Shown in pieces: positions 10,501-22,315 of a DNA stretch of 64,000 nt (positions are counted from its first letter, which is position 1; every line of letters begins with the position of its first letter). A model generated the notes under the pieces. It was given only the letters and a program-made list of their open reading frames with translations, was not told the origin of the DNA and did not search any database. This stretch comes from Symbiodinium natans (lineage: Eukaryota > Sar > Dinophyceae > Suessiales > Symbiodiniaceae): NCBI GenBank assembly GCA_905221605.1, contig CAJNDS010001791.1, positions 598,501-662,500 of the forward strand, given 5' to 3'. Both the position numbers and the translations under genes were made by a program.

Positions 10501-13500
10501 AACCCGCAGAGGGTTGTCCGCGCAAATCAAGAAACGTAAAAAAACGACGGTTTTAGCACCGCGACCACGCCGAAACCCGCAGAGGGTAGTCCGCGGCCAG
10601 AAAGAAACGTAAACAAACGATGGTTTTAGCACCGCGACCACGCCGAAACCCGCAGAGGGTTGCAATCCCGATTGGCGATGTCAACCCAGCCCGCCGCCTT
10701 AGAAAGAGTAATTTTAGTTAGAAAGAGTAATGGAAATGCAGTAATGGAAATGCACTTGACTCTATGCACTTCACTCTGTGCACCTCACTCTATGCACTTC
10801 ACTCTATGCACTTCACTCTATGCACTTGACTCTTTGCACTTCACTCTGTGCACTTCACTCTATGCACTCGACTCTGTGTACTTCACTCTTTGCACTTCAC
10901 TCTGTGCACTTCACTCTATGCACTTCACTCTGTACACTTCACTCTATGCACTTCACTCTATGCACTGCTCTCTATGCACTTGACTCTGTGTACTTCACTC
11001 TTTGCACTTCACTCTATGCACTTCAGTCTATGTTGTTGGGTCAGAGGGCTCCGCACGGAAGAACCTTTCGCGATGCTTTCGGGAAAAATAATATCAAAAA
11101 ATACTAGTAATAATAATAATAAGAAAATATATTAATTTATTGTATTAGAGCTTGAGGATTAGGAGTTTGGGGTTTTTGGGTGGGTGCATTCCCATCGCTT
11201 TTGAGCTTCTGCGTCAAGAAGGTTTCGGTTTCTGTCTTCTTCTGTCTCTTCCCTGGCCCCCTGTCTTTTCTCCCTTCATGAGCGACTAAGGCTCATGTTC
11301 ATGTAGTTTCCTTCACGTGCTGTTGGTCTGTTCCGCGGGCTTGGGCGGTGTTGAGCATATCCACGAAATTTCCACTGAAGCTCCTTCCTGTTCACAAGGT
11401 GCTAGCACACTTTGCAATACCTTAAATGCTCCGCACGCCTGGGCGCGCCTATCGTTTAGGTTGGGTGTTTGGCCCTTGTCAGGTACGGCTGCGGGCGGCA
11501 GCTGGGATAGCCAAGGCACTGAACTACTTGCATCAAGGCAGGGTTTGAATCGGTTTGTTAGCAGACTTTCCATGGAAAACCGCAGACGCGACTCACAAAA
11601 TTCGGTAGATGCCCCGAGTTCGCAGCATGGGTTTGCGATTTAGGCGCCAGGTTGCTTGAGAGTTGGTGTTGAGTGTCGAGTTCTGTGCTGCTTACGCAGG
11701 CGGAGGGGGCCAGCGATGCTTCCACCGCGACGTGAAATCCGGAAACATTTGCCTCACTGGTGCCCTGAGGCCTGATTTCTGAAAGTTTCCGGACACAAAC
11801 TTGCGTCATTCCGAACGGGGTGGTTGCAGTTGCTGAGTATTCATTTCGAAGAGGTTTCTGAAGGCAGCCCCCTAAACAACGCCCCCGACGTTGTGAGGGC
11901 AGGACTGTTCATGCATGTAGAGACAGATTGAGTTTCTTGGCCCCCCGCATGTCAATGTGTCCCAGCCAGCCACATCTCAACATTTCAACATCTGTCCAGC
12001 CCATCCACCGCTTCCAAAAACACAGCAACAAATCTGCAATACGCTAAATCTATGTTCGAAGGTTTGCACCCTTGAAGACGAGCATTGAGCTCCCCCACAC
12101 ACGACATGACAGGTAACTCAGGTAACCATGGGATGCATGTGGAAGATTCCAGAAAACAAAGCAGATCTGGCGCAACCCCGGCAGGGCCAAGCTCATTGAT
12201 TGCGGCCTTGCGAAGTTCGCACCCGAGGAATCCGAATCCTGCAGTTGTTCTGATTCCGACATCTCACCGACATCTCCATAACCCAAGCACCCAAATATTG
12301 TGCTTCTACAGGGCTCCAACAAGGGTTCTAGATTCTAGAGATTCTAGACTTCCGCTACAGGAGGGAAAGCCTGCTCATGCAAGACGGGGCAGAAAGGGGA
12401 GCGGTCCAGTCCCTTGTGAAAATAATAGATGTACTTACAGACTCTTGACAGTACCATATAGTATCTGACAGCAGACTCAAAACTAAAGCCAGTTGTCAAC
12501 GCTTGCGGGCTTGGGCAGTGGGCAGTGGTTGTGCAGGGCACGGTCGGTTTTTTTTGGAAGCATGCAAGCATGCCAGCACGGCCGTTTCGAACCCGCTGAG
12601 GACCGGAAGAACTAAAATGCAACTAGATACCTGTGCATGAATGGATGTCTTTCAGATTTCCAGATCCAGTTTGTAGAGTGCTTCACATGAAAAGGACGCG
12701 GACGCGCACAGCTCCACAGGGGCAAGATTCGGCACCGCCGCCTATATGTGTCCCAGGTATGCAAGACAAGGCCAGCAGCCCATGCGAGGGTCTCCCAAAG
12801 ACTTGGGCTCTCACGGTCCTGTGTACATCAAGACAAGCGGCCCCGAGATCAAAAACAAGTTGAGTTTGTCCCAGTGGCCTCCTTGTCACAGGCGGCTACA
12901 ATGTGAAGTCTGAAACCTACTCCTTCGGCATCGTTTTGCTGGAGCTCCTTACCGGCAAGCTCCAGCTGGCTCCCACGGATCTGGTGGAAACCTACATAGA
13001 GGAGGAGCGCCTTTTTTTTCACAGGCCCTCACAAGGCTTCCAGGACCTGTAGCAAACACCTAGGGCAAACCTCCATCTAGAGGGCCCCCGTTGAACAAAT
13101 GCTGTTGTCTGGCGAAGGGTGTTGTATGCTTCTTGTTCTCGACATTCAACAAAAGGCTTCTTGTGGTGAAGGGGGCTGTGGTTAGCTGTAGGTATGAGGC
13201 TGCAAGGTAGCCACGCTCTGAACGTAATGCTCCAACGACAGCCGGGGCCTTTTCCGGAAGGAAGATGCAGACCTGCATGCAGCGGTGGATCCGCATGCCG
13301 GATGGCCAGTCGACGTCTTTCGGGAGGCGAGCGCTCAGGGCCTTGCGATTCAGCTTTTCTTGAAGGGGGGGGTGAGGGAGGGGGCGGTTTTTCTATAGGA
13401 TTTACTCCCTAATGGCTCGGATTCCCGGGGAAGGAGGGCAGCTCGTGGGTTCCTGTCTCGTCATTCTTTGAATCTTCGCAGTATTGCATTGCGCGCAAGC

Positions 13501-13684
13501 CCAAACAAAATAAGGGTACTAAATCGGAGGCCAGGTCAATCCTGGTCAATTCATCTGCCCTCGCAGAAGCCGTTGCCAGGTGGCCGGCGTGGCGGAGGAT
13601 GCGCTGCAGAGCACCCTGAAGAAGCGCTGTGCGCTGCAGCCCGTACTGCAGGTCCTGGCAAGGCTGCTTGGGCGGTCAATATGA
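7596..13684 (+). CDS. Receptor-like-type protein kinase gene, copy A (multi-exon)
   Basis: Exons rebuilt from splice sites and kinase motifs: 7596-7659 (FLQHCTNNFAE), 7815-7889 (glycine loop LLGRGAFGHCFRAV), 8211-8285 (VKQL, ATP-binding Lys), 8525-8547 plus 8801 to about 8880 (VDVLRQFR then HPHIVKLLGF), 11483-11537 (GIAKALNYLHQ), 11700-11769 (catalytic loop HRDVKSGN), 12185 to about 12240 (LIDCGLAKF, DFG changed to DCG), 12720-12756 (FGTAAYMCP), 12892 to about 13007 (NVKSETYSFGIVLLELLTGK), 13261 to about 13345, and 13580-13684 with stop TGA. The TNNF...LLGRG and YSFGIVLLELLTG motifs resemble the plant RLK/Pelle group. It would phosphorylate Ser/Thr; no transmembrane exon was found. Many donors are GC or GA. 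Phases agree across the N-terminal exons; ends of exons marked 'about' are uncertain. The stop lies 110 bp before the next gene. Confidence 0.82.
10095..10665. repeat. 73-77-bp minisatellite, about 8 copies
   Basis: Each unit carries the core CGACGGTTTTGGCACCGCG followed by CCGAAACCCGCAGAGGGTT and then a more variable A-rich spacer. Unit starts lie near 10,095, 10,171, 10,248, 10,322, 10,395, 10,468, 10,541 and 10,615 (last unit partial). The first three units have longer spacers than the later ones, so the array has evolved unevenly. Open frames through it in three frames are by-products of the repeat. Confidence 0.9.
10745..11035. repeat. 14-bp minisatellite (about 20 copies)
   Basis: The unit is CTCTATGCACTTCA, with variants CTCTGTGCACTTCA, CTTTGCACTTCA and CTCGACTC. 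Because 14 is not a multiple of three, all three frames are open and give peptides such as LCTSLYALHSMH; these are not genes. Confidence 0.92.
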
Positions 13685-13793
13685 GGCTTGGGAGGTGGGG
13701 CTCCGCTACAGTATAACAGTCTTCCCGCAACATCTAGGTCTCTTAGAGTATAGTCGAGTATGGTAGACTATACTGATCTATACTGTATACATC

Positions 13794-16700
13794 ATGGAGT
13801 TCCCGCGTGATGTCTTGTTTGCAGAAATGGATCCGCCTTTGCCTCTGCACACAGGTGTGCGAGTTACGAGTTACAAGCCTATGCAAAAGATCTCTTACCC
13901 CCAGATGCAATATTCTTGCTTTACGTTACTGAGGCTGGAGCGAGAGCACGCCGGCGTCGTTTTTGAGGAGGAGCAGCTCGAGCGCTTCCGGCAGCAGCGG
14001 GAGGAGTGTTCAGAATCACTTGCTTGATGTCTAAACTGCCTGAGCCCTGCACCAGGGCTTGGAAGGCCCGGAGCCATAGCAGGATGCAAGTAACATGATA
14101 TATAATTCGCCAGCCGACGCGAGCACAGAAGGTGCAACTAGCACATGTGGAACCCAAAGTCACGCAACAAGCAGCGTCCACCAGACTTTCTTCCAGAAGT
14201 GGGGCAAGGAGCTCGAGCGCGAGCAGGCCGTCCGAGAAGCCCAGCAGCGAGAACAGCAGCGCCGATGTCAGGTGTGGATCGTTTTTTGAAGGAGTGGGAT
14301 GAGTGGGACGGATGCCCGAGCATGGCCCCATTCTTTGCATTCTCTGCAGGTCTGCTTTGAGGACTTTGACATCGCACAGGGCGTCTGTTGCCCAACTGAC
14401 CACTTCCTCTGCGCCGACTGCCTAGCAGGGCACGTGGAAGCCGAGGCGCACGCTAACTGCCAATAGCCGACAGTCTTTGCGCACAGTTGACAGCCTCCTG
14501 CAGCATGAAAGGAAGGTTGAGGAAAGCGAAATGAGCTTGGCAACAAGGTACACCCCGAGAACTTGGAGCGCTTCCGCCGCCGCCGCGGCGTGCAGTGCCC
14601 GTCGCCGAACTGCGCGCACGTCTTCGCCAACGGGCCCTTGGCGCGGCAAGTGCCCGAAGCCACCTTCGCCCTGTACCTCCAGGCCTTCGAAAACCCTTCA
14701 ATCCCAAAGGGACCTTCAGTTTCAAGGCTTCGGTCGTATGATTCTGGCCTGGGCATGCCTGGGCCCACTATCAGCCGAGCCCACACTCCTTGTCCATGTC
14801 AGGTCCAAGGAGGCGATGCCTATAGCGCTACTCCGAATCTAAGGCCGAAGCCCCCATATCCAATTAAGACCCCGAGGGCCCCCTGAGACCCGAAGCGCAG
14901 CTGAAGCACAACTCCCACCGATCGGGGGGGGGGGGGGGCCTTGGACGAGGCTCGGGAGCGTCTGGTCGAGGCCGCAGCCAACGAGGCCAAAGAAGGGGCC
15001 TCCGGTTTTTTATGGGTGAAGTTTCAGGAGTTTTTTCCCCGACAAGGTAGCTAGATTTTAAGGACAACGTGGCCCGCGTGATGTGATGCAACGTGCTCAA
15101 AACAGCAGGCAGAGCAGCTCCCAGACAGTCAGACAACACAACAGCAGGCAACTGTACCTGCAATGAGCATTCCATGCTTCGGTTGCATCATGGAGCAGGT
15201 CAGGAGGCACAGGCGGGCACTACAACCTCTGAGCTTGGCTCATGTTTTGACGGAGTTTCTGACGGAACCGATAGCAAGAACATGATGCGGTTTAGGGCTT
15301 GCATAGTGGCAGTTCACACAGTTGAGTCAGGACAATTTGCAGGTTGCTCACTGGGGCCCGAAGAGGCTTGCTGGATTTTGCGCACGGCGGGGTGGGAACT
15401 CAAGCGGGCCTCTATTGCATACAAGTGGCCACTTCACCGCGTTCGAGGAGGAGCGGTTTCTCAGAACAGCTTAAATGCAATGTTTTAGACTCCAGAATTG
15501 ACAAAATGTTTATGCAAATGCGAGGGAGGGAGGAAGGGAGGGGACTTTTTGAGTTTGAAATCGCAGAATGTCAACGTCCCTTGCACGCCTTGAGACAAGC
15601 AGACAGTGAGTGAGTGAGTGAGTGAGGAGCGACTGCCAACTCGGTGGGTAGTTGGTAGCCATGCTTTAGGTGCTAGCCCTCCTGCCTTCTCAGCGGGCTC
15701 CGGTACGTCACCCGAGGCAAAAAGGGTAAGGGGACGGGGGCTCCTTGGAACCCACTCACTTCACCCAACACAGATGTCAAAAGCAGGGGCCGCCGACCGA
15801 CCTAACATTCAGCCATCCCCGCGCCCTCATGCCAGTATGCCCTCAGAGTGGAAAGGGCGATGCTTTGAACTGTTGGCGCCGCCCTCCGAGAGGGAGGGGT
15901 CGATGCAAGCAGACAAGTGCTTACCCGGCATAAGCTTACATTTGTGATCTCAGGTGTCCGCCCCGATTGGGCCATGCAAAGCCAACCGCTGGACTGTACA
16001 GAGCCCGTAAGCCTACCCCACCCCGATTGGGCCAAGCAGGTAAGCAGGCCAAGGTTGTGTGGAGAAAAACTGGGCTACGCCGACGATAACATCCAGCACC
16101 GCGCGGAATGCAGAAAATCCCTCATTCGTAGAGGGCGTATCACCCCAGACCTTGGCACCCGGTAGAGACACTCTCCTTCGGGCAGCTCGTCGCACCCGGT
16201 AGACACTCGCCTTCGGGCGGCTCCCCCCGCGTTTTATGGGTGCATTTTCCCATGTTTGTTTCAGTTTTCAGCCCCGGAGGCCGCCGAGCGCGAGATGGCC
16301 CGGCGCCTGGCGGCCGAGCGCGCCGAGGGGCGGCTCGGCCAGGCAAAGCGCCCCGGCCTGGCGGAGAAAGGATTCGACGACACAAGTTGAAGGGCCTTTT
16401 TCCTTAACAAAGTGTGTCAACACTATAGGGGGGTTCCAACATAACGGAGACCGACAAAGTTCACACCGCGTCGAGATGTACCAAGTGCAGTGTTCTAGCC
16501 AGGGTTCTTGCTTGTTCTTGCCTTGGATGGCCAAGGTAAAAAGGCTGCCCGTATTTGTTTAGCCAAGGGATTTTGGTCGTGCCTTGCGAACTGAACAATA
16601 ACTTGCAGGCTAGAGTCTTTGGCTTTGTAGTGGTAGGTCCGGACATAGCAAGGCCGATGGAAGTGTGGTAATGGATGTTGCGCCCTACCGAAAGTCAGGC

Positions 16701-19088
16701 ATCTGCATTTTGAGATAAGCTTCGCCCCAGGTGTGTACGAAAATCGCAGCTAAACCAACGTTGGAACCTGCTCCAACAACACCTTTTGAAGACATGGAAA
16801 CGCAGCAGTAAACGTTGAAGATGTTTCGGCAACAAAACCAGACAATGCAATAGAACCAACTTTTTGCTGCACGACTGCCCGCCTCAGAATTTTTGAAGTT
16901 GTGCGCGCTGGGCTTCCATTTTAACGTGTGGACGGGGGCTTTGGCCCGTCTGTGCAGCTCTGTACGTGGTGTAGTTTTGCAGCTTGGGTGTTAAAGCTGC
17001 CTTTCCAATGCCAGCACAAGTCGCCTTCAAGGCCTTGTTCGGTGGCCAGGGCGGTTTTTTAGGATCGCAATTTAAAGTTTGTTGAACTACCTTTCTTTCG
17101 TAGCAAGCCCCGAAGCGGGTTGCAAAGGCTCAGGCGTGCGCTTAGGAGATCCGCAGCGTGCGCATGAAGTACACCCTCAGCGCATGTATATGCAAAAAAG
17201 GGGGGGGAATTTGGGGAGGCTTGTCAAGGCTTCGGGATGGCCTTCTCGAGGCGCCATGTGCAGGAGGAGATCCTCACGCTGCGCTGCCCGCGCTGCCGGC
17301 AGGCAGTTCGTTGTTGCGGAGATCCGTGGGATCTTGAGGAGCAGCCTAGTATACTATACACGATAGTCACGTGACAAGTCCTACAATCCAGGCCTTTGTG
17401 GACTTCAACGGCTGCTGCGCGCTGACCTGCAGCCGCGCGGGCTGCGGCTGCGGCTTCTGCGGCTTCTGCCTACAGGATGGGCGACAAACTTTGGGGGTAG
17501 GGTCTTTGGGTTGCTGGTCTTTAGGCGGGTTTTTTGGGGCTTTGGAATTCATTGGGCTCCAGGGTTTGAGATCCCCAAAAAATGCGGATGCGTTGCTGAT
17601 CTGGAAGAGCGGTGCAATGGTACACTATGCTAACTTGCTAAATGGCACCTATATAGCTCAGAGTATGGCGAAAAGATGGGCCATCGTACTTGCAGCTTGA
17701 CTTACACATGCCCACAGACTTTTTTTGACAGGGCGCGGGGTGCATTCCCAAAGTATGAGCTTCCGGCCCCGTCTTTGTCCCTATATGCTTCTTTCGTGCC
17801 AACACCCCCCCCCCCCCCCTCTCGTTTTTCGAGGGTGGCGCTCTTCGCCGCAACCTTAAACCTAAACCCACCCACGACGAGAGGACTGCGGACAGGATGC
17901 CCATCCTCACGTGCGGCAGTGTGGGCTCAACCCAAGACAGGAGCCGCGATTTAGGATCTCCAGGGCTTTGATTTCTTTGGGCATAGACAAGCCCCACCGC
18001 TTCGGCCCCAAACCTAAACCGTCGCCACTTTGAAGGCTGTAAAGTCATTCAGTTATTTAAATTGTTCTAGGAATGGAATCTGTTAAATCATGTAAATTCA
18101 TGGCTTGTCGTACATGTAAGTATTGAAATCATTAAAGAATTTCGCTCAATTAAATTACGTAAATTTGAAGCGCTATAAAAGAAATTGTATTATTGTATAT
18201 GCTCCGAGCCATGTACCATATACTACATATATATATATATACATGGACGGAGGGAGGGAGGAAGAGCGAGCATTGTACAGTGAGGCTCCCTTATTGAGTT
18301 TAAGGGTGTTAGGCTGTTAGGGTTTGGGGTTTCAAGGTTTGGGATTTCGGGGTTGTCTTGAGTGTTGCAAGTACGCCCAATCATCTTGTTCTTCTGTCTG
18401 TTGTTGTCGTCGGCGTTTAATCCCAAATTGCAGGTCGCGACGCCTGCAACCGACAAATGAAAGAAAGGCCGTACCTTAAACATGTTTACATACAGCGAGC
18501 GCAATGAGGCATCCCAAACCTCCGAACACAGGAAAAGTTCAAGGCATACTAAAATAGAGTATAGGCTGCGTACGTAGCCCAGTCTACACACGATATGTGC
18601 TATGTAGCATGCTGTAGCATGGCCTAGTACAGCAGGGTATAGTGTGTTATGATCCCGGTTATTTTCCAAAACCCTAAACAGCCATCTTCAGACAGCATCC
18701 GATGAATCCTTGCCTGCTGCGTGCGCGAGAGTCGGAGCCCTCATCTTGAGGACTACTTCGTCTCCGAAGAGCAGTTCCGCGAGATACAACGTCGGCGACG
18801 GACCCGCCTGCTACAGGCTCCCTGTCGCTTGCTTACCTGCTTTTGGGATTAGGGGTTCAGGTTTCGCAAGGACTACCCAATCTCCGCGATGGAATTCTCG
18901 TTAAACTTCAGAAGGCCTTCTTGCTGAAAAGCATGACTGTATAGTATGTAGTATGGCAAAGCATACAGTGCACTCTTGCTTGCCTTGGTCCCTCGCAGGC
19001 TTACCTCGCAGAGCTGGAACCTCAGATTCGAGATCCCCTGCTCCGAGAACTCGCCCGTGATCTTGCCGATCTTGGCATCCGCCCGTAG
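13794..19088 (+). CDS. RBR-like zinc-finger protein, probable E3 ubiquitin ligase, copy A
   Basis: Exons: 13794-13854 (starts MEFPRDVLFAEMDPPLP), about 13958-14005 (EEEQLERFRQQREE), 14197-14271 (coiled coil ending RRCQ), 14350-14445 (VCFEDFDI..GVCCP..HFLCADCL, completing a C-x2-C ... H-x2-C-x2-C RING), 14548-14682 (VQCPSPNCAHVF), about 14938-14999 (LDEARERLVEAAANEAKE), 16272-16342 (EAAEREMARRLAAERAEG), 17229-17302 (LRCPRCRQ), 17392-17475 (NGCCALTC..GCGCGFCGFC), 17884 to about 17926 (DCGQDAHPHVRQC), 18751-18816 (DYFVSEEQF) and 18999-19088 (ending LADLGIRP, stop TAG). The second Cys cluster resembles the RING2/IBR part of RBR ligases, which pass ubiquitin from an E2 to a substrate. The 17475/17884 intron starts with GA. 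The join between the 16342 and 17229 exons is out of phase as drawn, so one boundary is wrong or an exon is missing. Confidence 0.78.
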
Positions 19089-19204
19089 CGTGGAGAGGCG
19101 CCTCGGGGGGCACAACGGGGACTGGACTTGTTGACCCTCTTGCAACATCCTGAAGTCTACGATTCCAGAAACTCAGGCCATATGCCGTGCACTGTACATT
19201 TTGT

Positions 19205-19704
19205 ACATACTCTATATATATATGTATATATATATATATATATACTCTTTGTCTCTCTCCCTCTCGCTGTATATATATATATATATGTATATGTATATAC
19301 ATATATGTGTTTACATTAAGTTTCGTAGTTGCATTTGTATATATATATATATATATGCTATGTTTTATGGTAGACTACATACTATCACCTGTTGATGTAT
19401 ATATCATACGTATTGAATACTATACGCCGCTTGCTGTGTACTATACTTATCCCCCGTGCCCTCGCTCTCTCCCCCCCTTTCTCTTTCCATGTATTTTTCT
19501 TCTTTTGTGTTGTATTATACATACAACAGCCTATTGATTGTATGCTGTATGTTTATACTGCACACACACACATATAATATATATATATATATGTATGTAA
19601 ATAAATAAATATAGATATAAAAAAATAAAAAGTATATATATATATATATACTTGCTACTTCTGGTTGTCTGCCATCCGTATTCTCTCGAGATATATATAT
19701 ATAT

Positions 19705-19736
<32 letters not shown>

Positions 19737-19770
19737 TGTATGCAAGAAATGAATGTATGTATGTATAGAC
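19205..19770. repeat. TA-rich and TATG microsatellite cluster
   Basis: Several (TA)n tracts and a (TATG)n run (about 19,706-19,742) lie in the spacer after the E3 stop codon. At the same place copy B has one TA tract and a long (CT)n tract instead (55,752-55,915). No coding is supported; peptides such as IYIYIY are frame artefacts. Confidence 0.9.
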
Positions 19771-19779
19771 AAGCAAATT

Positions 19780-21750
19780 TAGTTGTAAGTCCCGAAACCT
19801 CAAACCCCAAAACGGCCTTCGTTTTGTAGCAGCACTGTCCTTCACCTCGGCAGGACACCGCATTGAACCAAGCGTTTCACCCATCTCAGGAACTTCAAGA
19901 AGTTTCTTCTGTCACAGAAGCTGCACGGGCAGTCATACGGAGTTTTCCGTCCCCTACCAATGGGCTGTCCCAGGGCGACGAAGGATCTGCGTGGCAGGAA
20001 ACAAAGGGCGAGTACTCTCCGATGCAACAAACCATACAAGGTAGTTTGCTTAGCCATGCTTTTGTGTAGACAAAGCTACAAAATGCATTGTACTAATTGT
20101 ACTAGATGATACATGCTCTTCTAAAGGCGCACGCAGCCAAGCGCAGCAGGCTGGAATGCTGCTGCTCGTATCTTCTAAGTGTAGGGTTGAGGGTTGAGGA
20201 TGCCTCTTGCAAAAAAAGGTATCGCATCTGCATTGTGGCACGACTTACCGCTTGTAGAGCATGATTGTTGCACCATGCATATGAGCGATTGTGTCCAGGC
20301 ACCATATCGCACAGTAATGACTGTTAGCCTCGCCAATGCTGTCAATTTTATTGTACTGCTGTCCTAAGTGCCCTAGACCTTGAACTCCTAAAACCCTATG
20401 GCTGAGCCAGGGCTTACGGGGAGAGTCGAGGGGTCCTCCCTTCAGGCGCTGCCGCTTCCCAAGGCTCCCAGGAGGTCTAAGCCGTAGCAAAGCTGCAGCT
20501 GGATTCCCCACAGAGGATGCCGAAGCTGCTGCCCATTGACCTGTCAATTTTATCAAGTCCTGAACCAAGAGCTTTAGACCCTTCACGCGCCAACGTGTCT
20601 ACGATAATCATAGCCTACATACCCTAATCGTACACGTACAATACTAGTACATAGTAATATTATACTATAAGGGTATACTATGATCGGTACTTTAACCGTA
20701 TACTAACATCCTACAGTATCATGGCATCCTATTCAAAGCTCGCGCTGCATTTCCAGCCCTTGTGCAGAAGTAGGTTTTGGTCAACGCATGGGCTGTCTGC
20801 TCCAAGTTCCTAATCAAGCCTGGCCTCATGTCGAGCGACATAGCGGTGCTGCAGCATTCCAGATAACACGATGCCTCCCCAGTGCACCTGACAGTGCACA
20901 TGAGCGCAGCATGGACTTAGAGCTGCCAAAGCCTCCGCCACGGACATGGCTATGCGGCCATGATGAGAACATCAGGCCAGATCCCGGTAAGCTTCTGGGA
21001 GGCTCTTGCTTCTGAAGGTCTCGGAAGTACAGGAATTACGAGAGGTGTTGCATTGTTGCAAGGTATGAAGCTGGCTTGCTTGGAGTTTCATCGCGCTAAA
21101 GCTTTGAAGTTTCTGATACACGGCTGCTGCTCTGGTAGCAGCGATCTGGGCTGATGGGCTTGCTGCCTGTGGAGCATCTCCTAAACCTATATCCTACCAT
21201 TCCCTACCGACTTCTGTAGGCCTGTGCTGGCAAGAGAGGCTGACAAGTGCCGCTGGATTGTGACACCGGGTGCCGCTGGTTCTTCAATATCACGCCACAG
21301 CTGCTTCCCGTTTCACACATGGCAAGACGACATGTTCTTTGCCGCTTAATCTGCACCCCCCCCCCCCTCTCCTAGCTGCGCAGGCGTGCTACGCGGGCAT
21401 CACCCGATTGGCATTGAGCACTCTAACTGACTCTAACTCTTGGAGGATCCTGGCAAGAGATGGTGCGATGATAGACTTCAAAGGCCTAAGGCTTATAACT
21501 CTTATCATAGGGCAGGAGACCAGAAGAGAAAGTGCGCCAAAGTGCGCCCTGGAGATGCCCAGGTCAAGATGTTGGGACAAAGTCGGCCAGTTTACAACGC
21601 TGGCCTCCTGGCTTCACGCCGCGTCAGCTTTTCCCGGAGCACTGACTTACGAAGAGCTGTCGCTGAAAAGCTGAAGGTTTGCGAGGGACGTGTTGCTGCA
21701 GCTGCAGCTGTTTCAAGATGGGACTTGCTGGCATGGGCACGCTCTCCTCA
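19780..21750. other. Duplicated 3' region with two conserved candidate exons (copy A)
   Basis: This corresponds to copy B 56,090-57,900. About 19,864-20,000 (B about 56,180-56,305) is well conserved; in one frame copy B reads FTHLRNFKKFLESQKLHGQ and in another QGDEGSALQ, so the frame is unsettled. About 20,908-20,985 (B about 57,045-57,120) reads SMDLELPKPPP, then WLCGHD and IRPDPG, before a GTAAGC (A) or GCAAGC (B) donor-like site. I recognise neither. The rest is intron-like. Confidence 0.4.
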
Positions 21751-21756
21751 TTTCTT

Positions 21757-21850
21757 ACACACACACACACACACACACCCACACACGCACGCACACGCAC
21801 ACGCACACGCACACGCACACGCACACACGCACACGCACACGCACACGCAC

Positions 21851-21896
<46 letters not shown>
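21757..21896. repeat. (CA)n/(CG)CA microsatellite
   Basis: About 140 bp of (CA)n interrupted by regular CG steps (CACGCACACG pattern) in the middle. It lies in copy A only; at the same place in copy B (about 57,885) the flanks are joined without it. Open frames on both strands (HTHTHT, CVCVCV) are artefacts. Confidence 0.95.
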
Positions 21897-21900
<4 letters not shown>

Positions 21901-22315
21901 TTCCGAGCATATTGGGTGTTCTGCCTTGACAAGAAGCCATGTTGGTGTGCCTACACATGGCGAGCATGATCTCACCGCACGAAGTTTCCAAAGCCCGACC
22001 TTAGCCTTAGTGAAGGCCGGATCTGTTCGTAGACGAATTCAGATGGGCCCATTCGGTTGACAATGAAGGTTTGTTCGCGAAGCCTCTGGCGTCGGGCCTG
22101 GCAGCAAGTGCAAGCCACCAGGGGTGCTTACCTCAAATCGGCCGACACGCAACTCCAGCGCAAGATTTTTTCGAGATACGAGAGGCGATGTGTGTAGGAG
22201 ATTGAATGTTATGTGGATGTCAAGAATGAGTCGCGGTTTTGTTGTCTTGGCGTGGTCGAGAATGATTATCAACTCCTCGTATTCCTCACAGACGAGAAAT
22301 GGGTGCACACAGCCA

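Larger units (their letters stand above)
9402..11130. repeat. Composite satellite island, copy A only
   Basis: The island holds four adjacent tandem families: degenerate GTATGCACTT words (about 9,470-9,640); a GCGAAGCCATGAAAGAAAAG repeat, two units (about 9,768-9,935); a roughly 68-bp unit with TTCCAGCCACGGAAG (about 9,945-10,085); a roughly 73-77-bp unit, eight copies (10,095-10,665); and a 14-bp unit (10,745-11,035). In copy B the flanks meet within about 60 bp (near 46,490-46,550), so this is an insertion in A or a deletion in B. Confidence 0.75.
8885..11482. other. Large kinase intron with inserted satellite island (copy A)
   Basis: This lies between the HPHIVKLLGF exon and the GIAKALNYLHQ exon. 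About 8,950-9,400 and 11,130-11,480 match copy B (45,480-46,490 and 46,550-46,896). The DNA between, about 9,402-11,130, is absent from copy B and is almost all tandem repeats. No gene is supported. A palindrome-like pair (TTCCCCCTTAT/ATAAGGGGGAA type) occurs near 9,180-9,265 and at the same place in copy B. Confidence 0.6.
1..22315 (+). repeat. Segmental duplication, copy A
   Basis: This block matches 34,660-58,240 in the same orientation and gene order. Landmarks (A/B): kelch cassettes 547/34,922 and 4,960/41,093; Ala/Pro-rich exon 6,121/42,273; kinase glycine-loop exon 7,815/43,927; kinase stop 13,682/49,128; E3 start codon 13,794/49,230; E3 stop 19,086/55,614; last shared stretch about 22,290/58,220. 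Exons and the 15.9-18.0 kb part (B 52.4-54.5 kb) are nearly identical, and other introns differ by large insertions. The left end lies outside the window. The correspondence is seen directly; I judged identity by eye. Confidence 0.93.

Noticed and set aside
10095-11035. Possible CRISPR-like array (repeats with variable spacers)
   Set aside because: The 73-77-bp units are direct minisatellite repeats that vary throughout, with no leader or cas genes, in a eukaryotic intron.
10660-11135. ORFs of 95-109 codons through the 14-bp repeat
   Set aside because: All three frames are open because of the repeat; the peptides are the same short motif in different registers.
21440-22060. 206-codon + ORF with HTHTHT region and its minus counterparts
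   Set aside because: It passes straight through a (CA)n microsatellite, and flanking codons show no conservation of frame with copy B.
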